Shown: positions 47,717 through 57,819, counted from the stretch's first letter. The stretch is DNA of 64,000 bases from Erythrobacter sp. 3-20A1M (GCF_018636735.1 NZ_CP045200.1:1116001-1180000); one strand, 5' to 3'. The notes: generated from the sequence alone by a model not told the origin. A program made the numbers and translations.

Positions 47717-48298
47717 ATGAAGACGACCACCAAACGCAGCATCGCGATCGCCGCCGCGCTCGCGCTGACCGGGACCGCCGGTATCGCCATGGCCCAGCCT
47801 GGCAAATGGCAGGCCAAGGATCAGACGCGCGCCGAAGTTCAGGCGAAGGCGGCGCAGATGTTCCAGAAGATGGACGTGAACGGCGACGGCACGCTTGACC
47901 AGGCCGACCGCGAAGCGATGCGCGCAAAGATGTTCGACCGTCTCGACGCTGATGGCAACGGCTCGATCAGCCGCGCCGAATTCGACGCCGCGCGGGGCAA
48001 GATGCGCGAAGGACGCGGAAAGATGCGCGCAGAGAACGGTGACGCCGAAGGCAAGCGCATGGGTCGACATCGTCGCGGCGGCCATCACGGCATGCGCGGC
48101 ATGACCATGATGAAGGCGGCCGACACCGACAAAGACGGCGCGATCAGCCAGGCCGAGTTCACCACCGCCGCCCTTGCCCGGTTCGATGCGGCGGACGCCG
48201 ACAACAACGGCACTGTCACCGCGGCCGAGCGCAAGGCTGCGTTCGAACAGATGCGCGCCATGCGCAAGGATCGCCGCACCGCCGGCGATGCCAGCTAA
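47717..48298 (+). CDS. Secreted EF-hand protein
   Basis: 193 residues from the ATG at 47717 with GAGGAG upstream. Signal peptide ending TAGIAMAQ. Four EF-hand loops are visible: DVNGDGTLDQAD, DADGNGSISRAEF, DTDKDGAISQAEF and DADNNGTVTAAE, in two pairs separated by a basic, His/Gly/Met-rich linker (KRMGRHRRGGHHGMRG). It should bind calcium in the periplasm; the linker might bind another metal. A two-component system starts 42 bases downstream, which makes a shared operon plausible. Confidence 0.88.
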   Translation: MKTTTKRSIAIAAALALTGTAGIAMAQPGKWQAKDQTRAEVQAKAAQMFQKMDVNGDGTLDQADREAMRAKMFDRLDADGNGSISRAEFDAARGKMREGRGKMRAENGDAEGKRMGRHRRGGHHGMRGMTMMKAADTDKDGAISQAEFTTAALARFDAADADNNGTVTAAERKAAFEQMRAMRKDRRTAGDAS

Positions 48299-48340
48299 GC
48301 TACGCGAAACCGCGATCGAGGGCGGAGCGTTGGGCATCGC

Positions 48341-49075
48341 ATGAGCGACGATAGCGCCCCCCTGATCCTCCTCGTCGACGACGAGGCGAGCCTACGCGAA
48401 CCCCTGGCCGAGTATCTCGTCGGCCAGGGTTTTCGCGTGTCCGCCGCGGAGAGCGCGGCAGCCGCGCGCAGCCGACTGGTCGACGAGCGGCCCGACATCG
48501 CCCTGCTCGACATCATGATGCCGGGCGAAGATGGGTTGTCGCTGACCCGCCATCTGGTCGAGACGCGCTATCTGCCGGTGATCCTGCTGACCGCGCGCGG
48601 CGAGGCGACCGACCGCATCGTCGGCCTGGAGATCGGAGCCGACGACTATGTCGCGAAGCCGTTCGAACCGCGCGAGCTGGTCGCGCGCATCCGCTCTGTC
48701 CTGCGCCGCGCCAGCCGCGCCCCGCAGTCGGCCGAGGATGACTGGCTCTACGAGTTCGAGGGCTGGCGGCTCGATCCACTCAAGCGGCGGCTGACCGATC
48801 CCGATGGCACGCTGGTGCCGATCTCGACCGCCGAGTTCCGGATGCTCCGCGCCTTCCTGGATCACGCGCGGCAGGTGCTCGACCGCGATCGCCTGCTCGA
48901 CATGGTGCAGGGACGCGAGGCGCATCTGTTCGATCGCGCGGTCGACAACCAGGTCAGTCGCCTGCGCCGCAAGCTGGAGGAGGACAGCCGCAACCCGCGC
49001 TTCATCCAGACCGTGCGCGGTGGCGGGTACCGCTTCGCCGCCGACGTGCGCCGCATCCCCGGCACGCAGGGCTGA
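48341..49075 (+). CDS. OmpR-family response regulator
   Basis: 244 residues. Receiver domain with DDE at about 13-15, phosphoacceptor Asp about 57 (ALLDIMMPGEDG) and Lys about 107 (VAKPFEP). Winged-helix DNA-binding domain from about 130, with STAEFRMLRAFLDHARQVLDRD and VDNQVSRLRRKLEED and the terminal GGGYRFAADV. The gene shares one base with the kinase start (TGATG), so the pair is coupled. Confidence 0.93.
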   Translation: MSDDSAPLILLVDDEASLREPLAEYLVGQGFRVSAAESAAAARSRLVDERPDIALLDIMMPGEDGLSLTRHLVETRYLPVILLTARGEATDRIVGLEIGADDYVAKPFEPRELVARIRSVLRRASRAPQSAEDDWLYEFEGWRLDPLKRRLTDPDGTLVPISTAEFRMLRAFLDHARQVLDRDRLLDMVQGREAHLFDRAVDNQVSRLRRKLEEDSRNPRFIQTVRGGGYRFAADVRRIPGTQG

Positions 49076-50472
49076 TGGTGCGCAGGTTCTGGCCCCGCAG
49101 CCTGCTCGGGCAGGTGCTCGTCTCGGCGGCGCTGGCGCTGCTGGTTGCACAGGCGATCTCCGCCGCGCTCGCTCTCAGGGCCGGGGCGCAGCTGCGCGAG
49201 GAAGCGCTGCTCAACAGCGCCGCGTTTCGCTTCATCGCCGGCTACGAGCGTGTCCAGGGTGACCGTCCGCCGGGCGCACGGCGTGGCGGCAGGCGCGAAC
49301 GCCGGGCGCGGCTGGAGGCGGTGGGGCGACTCCCCCCGCTTTTCCTGAATGGTCAGGACGACGAACGCGCCCAGCGGCTGAAGACGATACTGGTCGATCA
49401 GGGCGTCCCCGTCTCTGCCATCCGCGTGACGAGTTCCACGCGGCGGATCGGCTTTTCGCGCGACGATCGCGCGGACGGCGGCAGCCGCGCCCGGCGTGGG
49501 CTCGGCATTCCCGCGCCCGATCGCTGGTTCTACGTCGCCGTGCGCTATCCGCAGAGTGCGGGCTGGGTCGTCACCCGCCTGCCGGAATACCGCCGCTCGC
49601 CTGGGGCGCTGAGCGCGATCCTGTTGCAGACGGCGATCATCTACCTGCTGCTGGTCGGCGGTCTGGCCCTGTTGCTGCGCCGCGCCACGCGCCCGCTCGC
49701 GCAGCTGACGCACCGGGTCGAGCAGTTCGGACGCGCGGCGCCGGGGCAACCGCCGCTCCAGCCCGCTGGGCCGGAAGACGTGCGCCGCCTGATCGCAGCA
49801 CATAACGCGATGGAGCAGCGCATCGCCGCGCTGCTGGACGAGAAGGACGTCATGCTCGGAGCGATCGGGCACGACCTCAAGACGCCGCTGGCCGCGCTGC
49901 GGGTGCGGATAGAGAGCGTGGAAAGCAGTGCCCAGCGCGCCCGCATGGTGGAGGGGATCGAGGACATCACCCGCTCGCTCGACGACATCCTCTCGCTCGC
50001 CCGCATCGGCCGCGCCGGATCGCCGCCCGAAGCGGTGCGGCTCGACGCGCTGGTGGATTCGGTGGTCGAGGAATTCGAAGACATGGGCCGCCCGGTCTCG
50101 CTGGAGGCGACCGAGCGGATCACCGCGCGCGTGCACGAAACCTGGCTGCGCCGCGCGCTGCGCAACCTGATCGAGAACGCGCTGCGTTATGGCGATGTCG
50201 CGCGCGTCTCGCTGCTGCGCGAGGGCGAGTCGATCGTGCTGCGGGTGGACGACGAGGGGCCGGGCATTCCGCCCGACCGGATCGCGGCGATGCTCGAACC
50301 ATTCCAGCGCGGCGAGGCGAGCCGCAACCGCGCAACCGGCGGGGCGGGGCTGGGGCTGACGCTAGCGCGGGCCATAGCGGAAGACCATGGCGGATCGCTG
50401 GTCCTATCCAACCGAGCGGGGGGCGGCCTGCGCGCAGAAATTCGGCTAGCAATAGAGGGGGTTCGCGCTTAG
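49075..50472 (+). CDS. Sensor histidine kinase
   Basis: 465 residues. Two membrane helices (about 10-32 and 180-200) enclose a ~145-residue periplasmic region that is unusually Arg-rich (RRGGRRERRAR). HAMP-like segment RRATRPLAQLTHRVEQF, phosphoacceptor His about 266 in IGHDLKTPLAALR, N-box LRNLIENALRYG, G1 VDDEGPGIP, G2 GGAGLGLTLA. It should phosphorylate the coupled OmpR-type regulator. The signal is unknown; the EF-hand gene upstream suggests an envelope metal or stress cue. Confidence 0.92.
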   Translation: MVRRFWPRSLLGQVLVSAALALLVAQAISAALALRAGAQLREEALLNSAAFRFIAGYERVQGDRPPGARRGGRRERRARLEAVGRLPPLFLNGQDDERAQRLKTILVDQGVPVSAIRVTSSTRRIGFSRDDRADGGSRARRGLGIPAPDRWFYVAVRYPQSAGWVVTRLPEYRRSPGALSAILLQTAIIYLLLVGGLALLLRRATRPLAQLTHRVEQFGRAAPGQPPLQPAGPEDVRRLIAAHNAMEQRIAALLDEKDVMLGAIGHDLKTPLAALRVRIESVESSAQRARMVEGIEDITRSLDDILSLARIGRAGSPPEAVRLDALVDSVVEEFEDMGRPVSLEATERITARVHETWLRRALRNLIENALRYGDVARVSLLREGESIVLRVDDEGPGIPPDRIAAMLEPFQRGEASRNRATGGAGLGLTLARAIAEDHGGSLVLSNRAGGGLRAEIRLAIEGVRA

Positions 50473-50543
50473 GCGGTGGCCGTGCAGTCCGGCGCACCGA
50501 TAGCGGGTAACCGGGCATCGATTTCAGCTCGGAGTTGCCCCTT

Positions 50544-53258
50544 ATGAAACGCCTCGCTCTGCCTCTCGTTACCGGCCTCCTGCTGGCCGGTTGCGCCACC
50601 GTTCCCGCGCCCGACATGGCAAGCACCGGTGGCATGGACATGCCCGCCATGGCGATCCCGGCCGCGCCGCAGGGCCTCGCTCCGCTGAGCGATGCGACCA
50701 CCTCCTCGCTGCCGCGTACCGCGCGCCCCTATCACTACACGATCGAGGTGACGCCGGATGCGCAGGCGCTGACCTTCACCGGCAAGTCTGCGGTCGACAT
50801 GAAGGTTTTCGAGGCCACGCCTTCGCTGACGCTCAATGCAAACGAGTTGACGATCGCTTCCGCCCGGCTCGTTCCCGCCGGCGGCGGTGCGGCGATGGAC
50901 CTGCAGGTCGCGACCGACCCGCAGGCGCAGACCGCGACCTTCACCGCGCCCGCGACGATCCAGCCCGGAACCTACCGGCTGGAAACCGAATACTCCGGCA
51001 CGATCAACACGCAGGCGAACGGGCTGTTCGCGCTGAACTATCTCGACAAGCGCACCGGCAAGGACGTGCGCGCGCTGTTCACCCAGTTCGAGGCGCCCGA
51101 TGCGCGCCGCTTTGCCCCGATGTTCGACGAGCCGGCCTACAAGGCGACCTTCGACCTGTCGGCGATCGTTCCGGCCGATCAGATGGCGGTCAGCAACACC
51201 CCCGCCGCGAGCGAAGACGAGCTGGGCGACGGGACCAAGCGGGTCACCTTCATGACCACCCCGAAGATGTCGACCTATCTGCTGTTCTTCGGCCTCGGCG
51301 ATTTCGAGCGGCTTGCGATGCCCGCTACCACCAAGGTGGAAGCCGGGATCGTCGCACCGGCCGGCAGCGGCGAGCAGGGCCGCTACGCGCTGGAAGGCCT
51401 CGCCGGGCTGATCCCCTATTACGAGGGGTATTTCGGCCAGCCCTTCCCGCTGCCCAAGATCGACAACATCGCCGGTCCCGGCCAGTCGCAGTTCTTCGGC
51501 GCGATGGAGAACTGGGGCGCGGTCTTCACCTTCGAACGCATCCTGCTGAACGATCCCAAGATCACCAGCGCACGCGGGCGGCAGTCGATTTACGAAGTGC
51601 AGGCGCACGAGGTCGCCCACCAGTGGTTCGGCGATCTCGTGACCATGGCGTGGTGGGACGACCTGTGGCTGAACGAAGGCTTCGCCAGCTGGATGGCGAC
51701 CAAGGCGACCGATCACTTCCACCCCGAATGGTATCCGCTGCTCGACCGCGTCGGCGGGCGCGAGGCGGCGATGGGCCTCGATGCCTACGCCAGCACGCAC
51801 CCGATCGTGCAGACCATCAACACGGTGGAGGAAACCAACCAGGCGTTCGACACCATCACCTACCAGAAGGGTGAAGCGGTCATTTCCATGCTGGAAGCCT
51901 ATGCCGGAGAGGATACCTGGCGCGACGGTCTGCGCCGCTACATGGCCGCGCACAAGTTCGACAACGCGAAGACAGAGGACCTGTGGGCCGCGATCGAGGC
52001 GGCCGGTGCCACCTCGCTGACCGGGATCGCGCGCGATTTCACCACCCAGCCAGGTGTGCCGCTGGTCCAGGTCGGCTCCGCCACATGCAGCGGCGGCAAG
52101 ACGAACCTGTCGCTGACGCAGAGCCAGTTCAGCCAGGACCAGAAGGACGCGGTCGCCGCCAATCCGCAAGGGTGGCGCATTCCGCTGCTGGTGTCGGTGG
52201 GCGGCGGCGCCCCGATGCGCAGCGTGATGGATGGCAAGTCGGCCAGCATGACGCTGAACGGGTGCGGCACGGTGCTCGTGAATGCGGGCCAGCTCGGCTA
52301 TTACCGCACGCTCTATCCGGCGAAGATGCTGACCGCGCTGCGCACCGACATGGGCAAGCTCGCGCCGATCGACCAGCTCGGCCTGCTGCGCGACCAGAGC
52401 GCGCTGTCGAGCGCCGGATACCAGAAGATGGGTGTCGCGCTCGACCTCCTTGCCGCGGTGCCGCGCAACGCCAATCCGCTGGTCGCGGAAAGCGCGATCG
52501 GCAGCTGGGCCGGGCTCTACGCCCTGCTCGAGGATGACGACGCGGCGCAGGCCAAGGTCGCGAAGATGGCGACCGCGGCGTGGGGCCCCCGCCTGCAGGC
52601 GCTGGGATACGATCCGCGCCCAAGCGATCAGGTGCCGGAAGAGAACCTGCGCTCCTCCCTGCTGGGCGCGCTGGGTGCGATGGGCGACGAGAAGGTGCTG
52701 GCCGAGGCGGCGAAGCGGTTCGACGCGCTCAAGACCAACCCGGCCGCGCTCGACGGGCCGCTGAAGACCACCTGGCTTGCGATCGTGGCATCCAACGCGA
52801 TCGATGCGCAGTGGAACCAGCTGCTGTCGCTGGCGCAGAATTCCGACAGCTCGGTGCAGCGCAGCACCTATTACGCGCTGCTCGGTGCGGCGGACGACGA
52901 TACGCTGGCGCAGCGTGCGCTCGATCTCGCGCTGTCGGGCGATGTCGGCATGACGGACAGCGCCGCGATCATCAGCGCGGTGGCGTCGGGCCATGGCGAC
53001 CTTGCCTTCAACTTCGTGCTGGATAACCAGGCGAAGGTGAATTCGCTGGTCGACGATTCGGGCATGGCGCGCTTCCTCGCCCGTCTGGCCGGCGGCGTGA
53101 AGGACGAGAAATCGATCGCCCGGCTGGAAGCGTTCAAGAAGACGCTGAGCGCCGACCTGCAGAAGCCGATCGACCGCTCGATCGCGATCAACCGCCAGCG
53201 CGAATCGGTGAAGCCGCGCCAGATCGCCGAAGTGAAGAGCTGGCTGGCGGCGCAGTAA
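50544..53258 (+). CDS. M1 family aminopeptidase, lipoprotein
   Basis: 904 residues from the ATG at 50544, with GGAG about nine bases upstream. Lipobox at LLLAGCATV, so it is anchored in the envelope. GAMEN exopeptidase motif at about 319 (GAMENWGAVF). Zinc site HEVAH at 355-359 with the distal Glu 378 in WLNEGFASW. The ERAP1-like C-terminal helical domain (about 560-900) is complete. It removes N-terminal residues from peptides, probably in the periplasm. With the M13, oligopeptidase and PepP genes it adds to a peptide-scavenging capacity. Confidence 0.92.
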   Translation: MKRLALPLVTGLLLAGCATVPAPDMASTGGMDMPAMAIPAAPQGLAPLSDATTSSLPRTARPYHYTIEVTPDAQALTFTGKSAVDMKVFEATPSLTLNANELTIASARLVPAGGGAAMDLQVATDPQAQTATFTAPATIQPGTYRLETEYSGTINTQANGLFALNYLDKRTGKDVRALFTQFEAPDARRFAPMFDEPAYKATFDLSAIVPADQMAVSNTPAASEDELGDGTKRVTFMTTPKMSTYLLFFGLGDFERLAMPATTKVEAGIVAPAGSGEQGRYALEGLAGLIPYYEGYFGQPFPLPKIDNIAGPGQSQFFGAMENWGAVFTFERILLNDPKITSARGRQSIYEVQAHEVAHQWFGDLVTMAWWDDLWLNEGFASWMATKATDHFHPEWYPLLDRVGGREAAMGLDAYASTHPIVQTINTVEETNQAFDTITYQKGEAVISMLEAYAGEDTWRDGLRRYMAAHKFDNAKTEDLWAAIEAAGATSLTGIARDFTTQPGVPLVQVGSATCSGGKTNLSLTQSQFSQDQKDAVAANPQGWRIPLLVSVGGGAPMRSVMDGKSASMTLNGCGTVLVNAGQLGYYRTLYPAKMLTALRTDMGKLAPIDQLGLLRDQSALSSAGYQKMGVALDLLAAVPRNANPLVAESAIGSWAGLYALLEDDDAAQAKVAKMATAAWGPRLQALGYDPRPSDQVPEENLRSSLLGALGAMGDEKVLAEAAKRFDALKTNPAALDGPLKTTWLAIVASNAIDAQWNQLLSLAQNSDSSVQRSTYYALLGAADDDTLAQRALDLALSGDVGMTDSAAIISAVASGHGDLAFNFVLDNQAKVNSLVDDSGMARFLARLAGGVKDEKSIARLEAFKKTLSADLQKPIDRSIAINRQRESVKPRQIAEVKSWLAAQ

Positions 53259-53279
53259 TCCTGTGACGGCGGGCGGTGC

Positions 53280-54854
53280 CTAGCGCATCAGCCCGCCGAT
53301 GAGGTTCCGCACGAAGCGACCCGCGATCGCCCCGCCCAGCGCGGTGGCGATCGTGCCCGCTGCGCTGGTCGCGGCGCTTCTGGCGGGATCGGCCTTGCTG
53401 GTCCGGCCGGTCATCTTGGCGGCGACGATCGTCGCGGCGGAACTGGCGGCGGCACCCGCCGCGGCCTTGCTCGCCTTCTGCCACAGGCCGGTCGTCTTGC
53501 GGGAGCGCTTGCGCACTTCCTCGACGCCCTTTTCCTCCACCTCGCGCGCGGTGTCGGCGGCATCGACCGCCTTGGCCGCCAGCACTTCCTCAGCGCTCTC
53601 GCGGTCGACCGGCACGTCGTACTTGCCTGCCACCGGGCTTGCCGACTGGATCGCCGCGCGCTCCTGCGCCGTGATCGGACCGAGGCGGCTGCGCGGCGGC
53701 TTCACCAGCGTGCGCTGCACTACCGACGGCGCGCCGTCCGCCATCAGCGTGGACACCAGCGCCTCGCCCACTCGCAGCTCGGTGATCGCGGTTTCGACGT
53801 CGAGATCGGGATTGATACGAAATGTTTCCGCCGCCGCCCGGATCGCCTTCTGGTCGCGCGGGGTGAAGGCGCGCAGTGCATGCTGAACGCGATTGCCGAG
53901 CTGGCCCGCGACCTCCTCCGGAATGTCGATCGGGTTCTGCGTGACGAAATAGACGCCGACCCCTTTCGACCGGATCAGGCGGACGACCTGTTCGATCTTG
54001 TCCTCCAGCGCACTGGGCGCATCGTCGAACAGGAGATGCGCCTCGTCGAAGAAGAACACGAGGCGCGGCTTCTCCGGATCGCCGACCTCGGGCAGCGTCT
54101 CGAACAGTTCGGCCAGCAGCCACAGCAGGAAGGTCGCGTACAGCTTCGGGCTGCGCATCAGCCGGTCGGCGGCAAGCACGTTGATATAGCCGCGCCCGCG
54201 CTCGTCCACTTTCAGGAAATCGTCGACCTCCAACGCGGGCTCGCCGAAGAAACGGTCCGCCCCTTGCGATTCGAAGCCGAGCAACTGCCGCTGGATTGCG
54301 CCCACGCTCGCCTTCGTCACATTGCCGTACTTGCCCGAAAACTCTTTCGTATTTTCGGCGGCGAAGGCGAGGATCGATTGCAGGTCGCCGAGGTCGAGCA
54401 GCAGCAGCCCGTTGTCGTCGGCATAGCGGAAGACGATCTGGAGGACGCCCTCCTGCGTGTCGTTGAGGTCGAGCAGCCGCGCGAGCAGCAGCGGCCCCAT
54501 CTCCGAAATGGTGGTGCGGATCGGGTGACCCTGCTCCCCGTACAGATCCCAGAAGATCGCCGGATTGTCGGAATAGGCGTAATCCTCCATCCCCAGCTCG
54601 CGCGCACGCGCTTCCAGCGTATCGGCATGCTTGAAGGTCGGCGAACCGGGCATGGCGAGGCCCGACAGGTCGCCCTTCACGTCAGCGACGAAAACGGGGA
54701 CGCCTTGGGCGGAGAAGCTTTCTACGAGGCCCTGCAGCGTCACCGTCTTGCCGGTGCCGGTCGCGCCCGCGATCAACCCGTGCCGATTGGCGCGGGTAAG
54801 ATCGAGCGCCTGCCGCTCGCCGTTCGCCGCCAGCCCGATGAAAATCTCCGCCAT
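53280..54854 (-). CDS. HerA-like ATPase (DUF853)
   Basis: 524 residues from the ATG at 54854. P-loop ATPase with Walker [14 protein letters not shown] near residue 35, Walker [15 protein letters not shown], and [15 protein letters not shown]. The segments [20 protein letters not shown] and [18 protein letters not shown] are family marks of the DUF853/HerA-FtsK group. The C-terminus (about 440-524) is Ala/Gly-rich with a hydrophobic stretch. Members are proposed DNA-translocating ATPases or helicases; its partner nuclease, if any, is not adjacent. Confidence 0.85.
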   Translation of the reverse strand: MAEIFIGLAANGERQALDLTRANRHGLIAGATGTGKTVTLQGLVESFSAQGVPVFVADVKGDLSGLAMPGSPTFKHADTLEARARELGMEDYAYSDNPAIFWDLYGEQGHPIRTTISEMGPLLLARLLDLNDTQEGVLQIVFRYADDNGLLLLDLGDLQSILAFAAENTKEFSGKYGNVTKASVGAIQRQLLGFESQGADRFFGEPALEVDDFLKVDERGRGYINVLAADRLMRSPKLYATFLLWLLAELFETLPEVGDPEKPRLVFFFDEAHLLFDDAPSALEDKIEQVVRLIRSKGVGVYFVTQNPIDIPEEVAGQLGNRVQHALRAFTPRDQKAIRAAAETFRINPDLDVETAITELRVGEALVSTLMADGAPSVVQRTLVKPPRSRLGPITAQERAAIQSASPVAGKYDVPVDRESAEEVLAAKAVDAADTAREVEEKGVEEVRKRSRKTTGLWQKASKAAAGAAASSAATIVAAKMTGRTSKADPARSAATSAAGTIATALGGAIAGRFVRNLIGGLMR

Positions 54855-54960
54855 GTGCCGATCCCGTCTCTCTATCGCTCCCGCTCGCGATAAGCCCCCT
54901 GGCCCTGCTGCGGTCAAGTGCGGTTCCATTTCGCCCCGTGGCCGCTATGGCTGGTCAGCT

Positions 54961-56772
54961 ATGGGTTCGCGCGAAGCTTTCGTGTTGCTGGACGACGCGC
55001 GCGGCGAGGGGGCCGCCGATGCCCGGGTGTACGAACGCCCGGCGCGCGTTTTCGTCGCGCATCGGCCGGAGCAGGTCGAACCGGTGCTGGCCGCCGCGCA
55101 GGCGGCGTTGGCAGCAGGCGGCGGCACGCTGGCCGGGTACATCGCCTACGAGGCCGGGCTGGCGCTGGAACCGCGGCTGAGGGACCGGGCACCGGCACGC
55201 ACCGGGGCGGCCGGGCCGCTGGTGTGGCTGGGCCTGTTCGCCGGAGAGACGCGCCTTCCCGCCGGGGACGTGCCGGGCTGGCTTGCCGCACGGGCCGGAG
55301 GTGCCGCTTCGCTCGGTCCGCTCGACCCCACGCTCTCGCCCGGCGGGTATCGGGATGCATTCGCGACCGTCGCCGAGAAAATTCGCGCCGGCGACATCTA
55401 TCAGGGCAATCTCACCTTTCCACTCGCGGGCAGTTATCGCGGCGACCCGCTGGCGCTTTACGCCGCACTGCGTTCCGCCGCGCAGGCGGGCTGCGGCGGC
55501 GTAGTGTTCGACGGCTCGCACTGGCTCCTCAGCCTCTCGCCCGAACTGTTCGTCTCGCTGCAGGACGGCACCGCTCGCGCCCGCCCAATGAAGGGCACGC
55601 GCCCGCGCGATGCCGATCCGACGCGCGATGCCGCGATGGCGAACGAGCTGGCGGTTTCGGGAAAGGAGCGCGCGGAAAACCTGATGATCGTCGACCTGAT
55701 GCGCAACGACCTTTCCCGCGTCGCACGCGCCGGCAGCGTGAAGGTCGCGCACCCCTTCGCGGTCGAGAGCTATCCCACCGTGCACCAGATGGTCACCACC
55801 GTGACCGCGACGCTGGCCGAGGGAAGCGATGCCGTCGACCTGATCCGCGCGCTCTTCCCCTGCGGTTCGATCACCGGCGCGCCGAAGATCCGCGCCATGG
55901 AGCTGATCGACGCGGTCGAGCGCGATGCGCGCGGGCCCTATTGCGGGGCGATCGGGCGAATCGGGGCGGACGGCAGCGCGGCGTTCAACGTGGCCATCCG
56001 CACCTTGCGCCTGACCCCGATCGAGAACGGGCAGGGGCACGCGGTGCTGGGCGTCGGCTCGGCCATCGTGGCCGATAGCGAGGCGGATGCCGAATGGCGT
56101 GAGGCCGTGCTTAAGAGCGGCTTCGCGCGGGCAAGTGGCCCCGAACGCACCGCCCCGGGCTTCGACCTGATCGAGACCATGCGCTTCGACCCTGAGGAAG
56201 GGATCGCCTTGCTCGAGGAGCATCTGGCGCGGTTGAAGGCCAGTGCCGAAGAGCTCGGCTTCGCCTTCGACCGGCATGCCCTGCGCAACCAGATCCAGGC
56301 GCTGTGCTTCGACCTCGACGCGCCGACGCGCGTGCGCCTTGCCTGCGCGCGGTCGGGCGCGGTCGCGCTGGAGGCCGCGCCGCTGCCACCAGCCCTTCCC
56401 GATCCTGTACGCTGCATCGTCCTGCCCCTGCCGGTCGATCCCGGCGACTGGCGGCTACGTCACAAAACATCCGATCGCGGGTTCTACGCGGACGCGCGCG
56501 CGGTGGCGCTGACCGAGGGAGCCGACGAGGCGCTGTTCGTCACCGACGAGGGCCTGCTGACCGAGGGCAGCTTTACCTCGATCCTGGCCGGGCCGGACGG
56601 CGATTACGTGACCCCCGCCACCGCCCTCGGCCTGCTCCCCGGCGTTCAGCGCGGCGCGCTGATCGCGTCGGGGGCCGCTCGTGAAGGCGCGGTGCGGCTG
56701 ACCGATATCGAAAACGGATTTCACCTGTGCAACGCCCTGCGCGGCACGATGCGCGCGGAGCTCATGACATGA
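54961..56772 (+). CDS. pabB: Fused aminodeoxychorismate synthase component I (PabB) and aminodeoxychorismate lyase (PabC)
   Basis: 603 residues from the ATG at 54961. N-terminal chorismate-binding domain (about 1-390) with the catalytic Lys about 211 in RPMKGTRPRD, DLMRNDLSRVA, FPCGSITGAPKIRAMELID. C-terminal class-IV aminotransferase domain (about 399-603) with the PLP Lys about 502 in LRHKTSDRGFY. The protein would convert chorismate plus ammonia or glutamine nitrogen to 4-amino-4-deoxychorismate and then to p-aminobenzoate for folate synthesis. The glutaminase PabA is not adjacent. The next gene overlaps its stop as ATGA. Confidence 0.93.
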   Translation: MGSREAFVLLDDARGEGAADARVYERPARVFVAHRPEQVEPVLAAAQAALAAGGGTLAGYIAYEAGLALEPRLRDRAPARTGAAGPLVWLGLFAGETRLPAGDVPGWLAARAGGAASLGPLDPTLSPGGYRDAFATVAEKIRAGDIYQGNLTFPLAGSYRGDPLALYAALRSAAQAGCGGVVFDGSHWLLSLSPELFVSLQDGTARARPMKGTRPRDADPTRDAAMANELAVSGKERAENLMIVDLMRNDLSRVARAGSVKVAHPFAVESYPTVHQMVTTVTATLAEGSDAVDLIRALFPCGSITGAPKIRAMELIDAVERDARGPYCGAIGRIGADGSAAFNVAIRTLRLTPIENGQGHAVLGVGSAIVADSEADAEWREAVLKSGFARASGPERTAPGFDLIETMRFDPEEGIALLEEHLARLKASAEELGFAFDRHALRNQIQALCFDLDAPTRVRLACARSGAVALEAAPLPPALPDPVRCIVLPLPVDPGDWRLRHKTSDRGFYADARAVALTEGADEALFVTDEGLLTEGSFTSILAGPDGDYVTPATALGLLPGVQRGALIASGAAREGAVRLTDIENGFHLCNALRGTMRAELMT

Positions 56773-57419
56773 TCGACATACTGTACGAAGACGCCGAAGC
56801 GCTGGTGATCGACAAGCCGGCGGGCCTGCCGGTCTCGCGCCCGCGCCGCGGCGGCGAATCGCTGGAAGATCACCTCGACGCGTTGAAGCTCGGCTTCGAA
56901 CGCGCCCCGGTGCCGGTCCACCGCCTCGATACCGACACCTCCGGCTGCCTGTTGCTGGCGCGCAATCCGAAGGCGTTGAAGCGATTCGCGGCGACGTTCG
57001 AGGAACGGGGCGTGACCAAGCATTACCTCGGCATCGTCGATGGCGTGCCGGTCGAGACCGAGGGGACGATCGACCTCGCCCTCGCCAAGATCAGTAGCAA
57101 GGAGGCGGGGTGGCGCATGATTCCTGCGCGCAAGGGGAAGCCCTCGCTGACCCACTGGCGCATGGTCCAGCCGCTCCAGCGCGGCGCGCTGATCTGCTTC
57201 CGGCCGGAGACGGGCCGCACGCACCAGCTGCGCGTGCACGCGGCCAGCGGGCTGGGGCATCCCCTGCTGGGCGACCCGGTCTACGGGCAAGGCGGCACCG
57301 CCCCGCGCACCATGCTGCACGCCGCCGCGATTGTCGTGCCGCGCGAGGGCAAGCCCGATATCCGCGCCGAAGCGCCGCTTCCGCGCGATTTCTGCATGCT
57401 CGGGGCGCGCTGTGGATGA
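56769..57419 (+). CDS. RluA-type pseudouridine synthase
   Basis: 216 residues from the ATG at 56769. The catalytic Asp about 54 lies in the conserved VHRLDTDTSGCLLLARN, and FRPETGRTHQLRVH and GHPLLGDPVYG are standard blocks. No S4 RNA-binding domain is present, so it resembles the short RluA/TruC type. It isomerises uridine to pseudouridine in rRNA or tRNA; the target base is not predictable. It overlaps the pabBC stop by four bases and the arfB start by eight. Confidence 0.9.
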   Translation: MIDILYEDAEALVIDKPAGLPVSRPRRGGESLEDHLDALKLGFERAPVPVHRLDTDTSGCLLLARNPKALKRFAATFEERGVTKHYLGIVDGVPVETEGTIDLALAKISSKEAGWRMIPARKGKPSLTHWRMVQPLQRGALICFRPETGRTHQLRVHAASGLGHPLLGDPVYGQGGTAPRTMLHAAAIVVPREGKPDIRAEAPLPRDFCMLGARCG

Positions 57420-57819
57420 GGATTTGCTCGGTCGCGCCCACGCGCTGGCACAGGAAAGCTTCCTCGCCGGCAGCGGGCCGGGCGGGCAGAACGCCAACAA
57501 GGTCGCGACCAACGTGCAACTGCGCGTCAACGCCTACAAGCTGCGCCTCCCGCCCGCGGTATTCCGCCGGCTGCGCGAAATCGCCGGGAGCCGCCTGACC
57601 GCATCGGGCGACATCCTGATCCTTGCCCGCGAACACCGCACGCAGGAGGCGAATCGGGCCGAGGCGCGCGAGAAGCTCGAATCGCTGCTGGAAGACGCGC
57701 ACCGGCGCCCGCCGCGCCGCGCGAAGACCCGCCTCAACCGCCTCAACAAGAAGAAGCGACTCGCCACCAAGAAGGCACGGGGCGAGGTGAAGGCGAAGCG
57801 CGGCAAGGTCGAATTATAG
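57412..57819 (+). CDS. arfB: Alternative ribosome-rescue factor B (peptidyl-tRNA hydrolase)
   Basis: 135 residues from a GTG at 57412, which overlaps the pseudouridine-synthase stop by eight bases. The GGQ release motif is at about 24-26 (GSGPGGQNANKVATN). The C-terminal tail is Lys/Arg-rich (KKKRLATKKARG), as needed to enter the empty ribosomal mRNA channel. ArfB frees peptides from ribosomes stalled at mRNA ends. The order pabBC-rluA-arfB with overlaps suggests one operon. Confidence 0.93.
   Translation: MDEDLLGRAHALAQESFLAGSGPGGQNANKVATNVQLRVNAYKLRLPPAVFRRLREIAGSRLTASGDILILAREHRTQEANRAEAREKLESLLEDAHRRPPRRAKTRLNRLNKKKRLATKKARGEVKAKRGKVEL

Noticed and set aside
50469-52994. 841-codon open frame opposite the M1 peptidase gene
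   Set aside because: It mirrors a gene with intact GAMEN and HExxH motifs; the translation shows no family features.
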